Shown here one piece after another: positions 5,796-5,902 of a stretch of 5,902 nucleotides of DNA. Numbering within the stretch: position 1 is the first letter of the stretch; the number at the start of each line of letters is the position of its first letter. Below the pieces are notes generated by a model. It did not search any database and had not been told where the DNA came from. It saw only the letters and a list, made by a program, of their open reading frames with translations. Position numbers and translations under genes: made by a program. The stretch is from the NCBI GenBank assembly GCA_023132545.1, contig JAGLYB010000026.1, positions 1 to 5,902 of the forward strand, read 5' to 3'. Source of the DNA: Candidatus Bipolaricaulota bacterium. GTDB taxonomy: Bacteria; Bipolaricaulota; Bipolaricaulia; UBA7950; UBA9294.

Positions 5796-5902
5796 ATGCG
5801 AAACCGAATTCTGTTGCTGGTGGTCTGTCTTGCCTCAATGGTGGCTTTGACTGCCGGCGCTGTAGATAACCTCGTATTCATCCTCGATGCGTCGAACAGC
5901 AT
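5796..5902 (+). CDS. Secreted von Willebrand factor A (VWA) domain protein, 3' end beyond window
   Basis: Only 35 codons are visible. The first 22 residues form a Sec signal peptide: a basic MRNR, a hydrophobic core (ILLLVVCLASMVALT), and a probable cleavage after AGA (20-22). Cys11 does not sit in a lipobox (Val precedes it), so a lipoprotein is unlikely. The mature part opens with VDNLVFILDASNS (23-35), the first strand and the DxSxS metal-ion-dependent adhesion site (Asp31, Ser33, Ser35) of a VWA domain. Such proteins work outside the cytoplasm in adhesion or protein-protein contact, but the partner and the rest of the domain layout are not visible. The gene has its own apparent promoter and is separated by 105 nt from the preceding operon. 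Confidence 0.8.
   Translation, partial: MRNRILLLVVCLASMVALTAGAVDNLVFILDASNS

Noticed and set aside
1..5902. CRISPR arrays, tRNA or rRNA genes, insertion sequences, attachment sites
   Set aside because: Reading through the window showed no direct-repeat array, cloverleaf, transposase motif or terminal inverted repeats.

Overview
The window is bacterial DNA. The genes carry strong Shine-Dalgarno sequences, use the standard code, are packed closely, and include a dissociated type II fatty acid synthesis cluster. All genes lie on the + strand. The base composition looks moderately GC-rich by eye. I cannot assign a phylum. A deep-branching or uncultured, probably anaerobic lineage is only a guess, based on the mix of a folate cyclohydrolase-type gene, a C4 zinc-ribbon family protein and a separately encoded PUA-like domain beside an RNA methyltransferase.

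Region 1 (1-2872) is a fatty acid synthesis operon in the order fabH (5' end cut by the window edge), fabD, fabG, acpP. FabH starts chains, FabD supplies malonyl-ACP, FabG makes the first reduction, and ACP carries every intermediate. Gaps are 14 nt, then a 14-nt overlap, then 30 nt. A convincing intrinsic terminator (about 2842-2872) follows acpP and should end this transcript.

Region 2 (2873-5690) is a second, very tight block. A perfect 19-nt palindrome (2880-2898) sits just ahead of the first ribosome binding site. Then come a C4 zinc-ribbon protein resembling the BCAM0308 family, an FchA/FTCD-type cyclodeaminase/cyclohydrolase, a broken inositol-monophosphatase-like reading frame, an RsmF-like RNA m5C methyltransferase, and a small protein resembling the PUA-like C-terminal domain normally fused to such methyltransferases. 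The genes are 1 nt apart or overlap by 8, 14 and 23 nt, so translational coupling is likely.

Region 3 (5691-5902) is a 105-nt intergenic stretch with a sequence very like a CRP-family binding site. It is placed at about -42 relative to a good -10 box that has no -35 box, the layout of a class II activator-dependent promoter. A strong Shine-Dalgarno follows, then the start of a secreted von Willebrand factor A (VWA) protein that runs off the window.

The points most worth a second look are the CRP-like promoter, the decayed but still in-frame phosphatase remnant kept inside a coupled operon, the methyltransferase/PUA split with a TTG start, and the terminator-plus-palindrome junction at 2842-2898.
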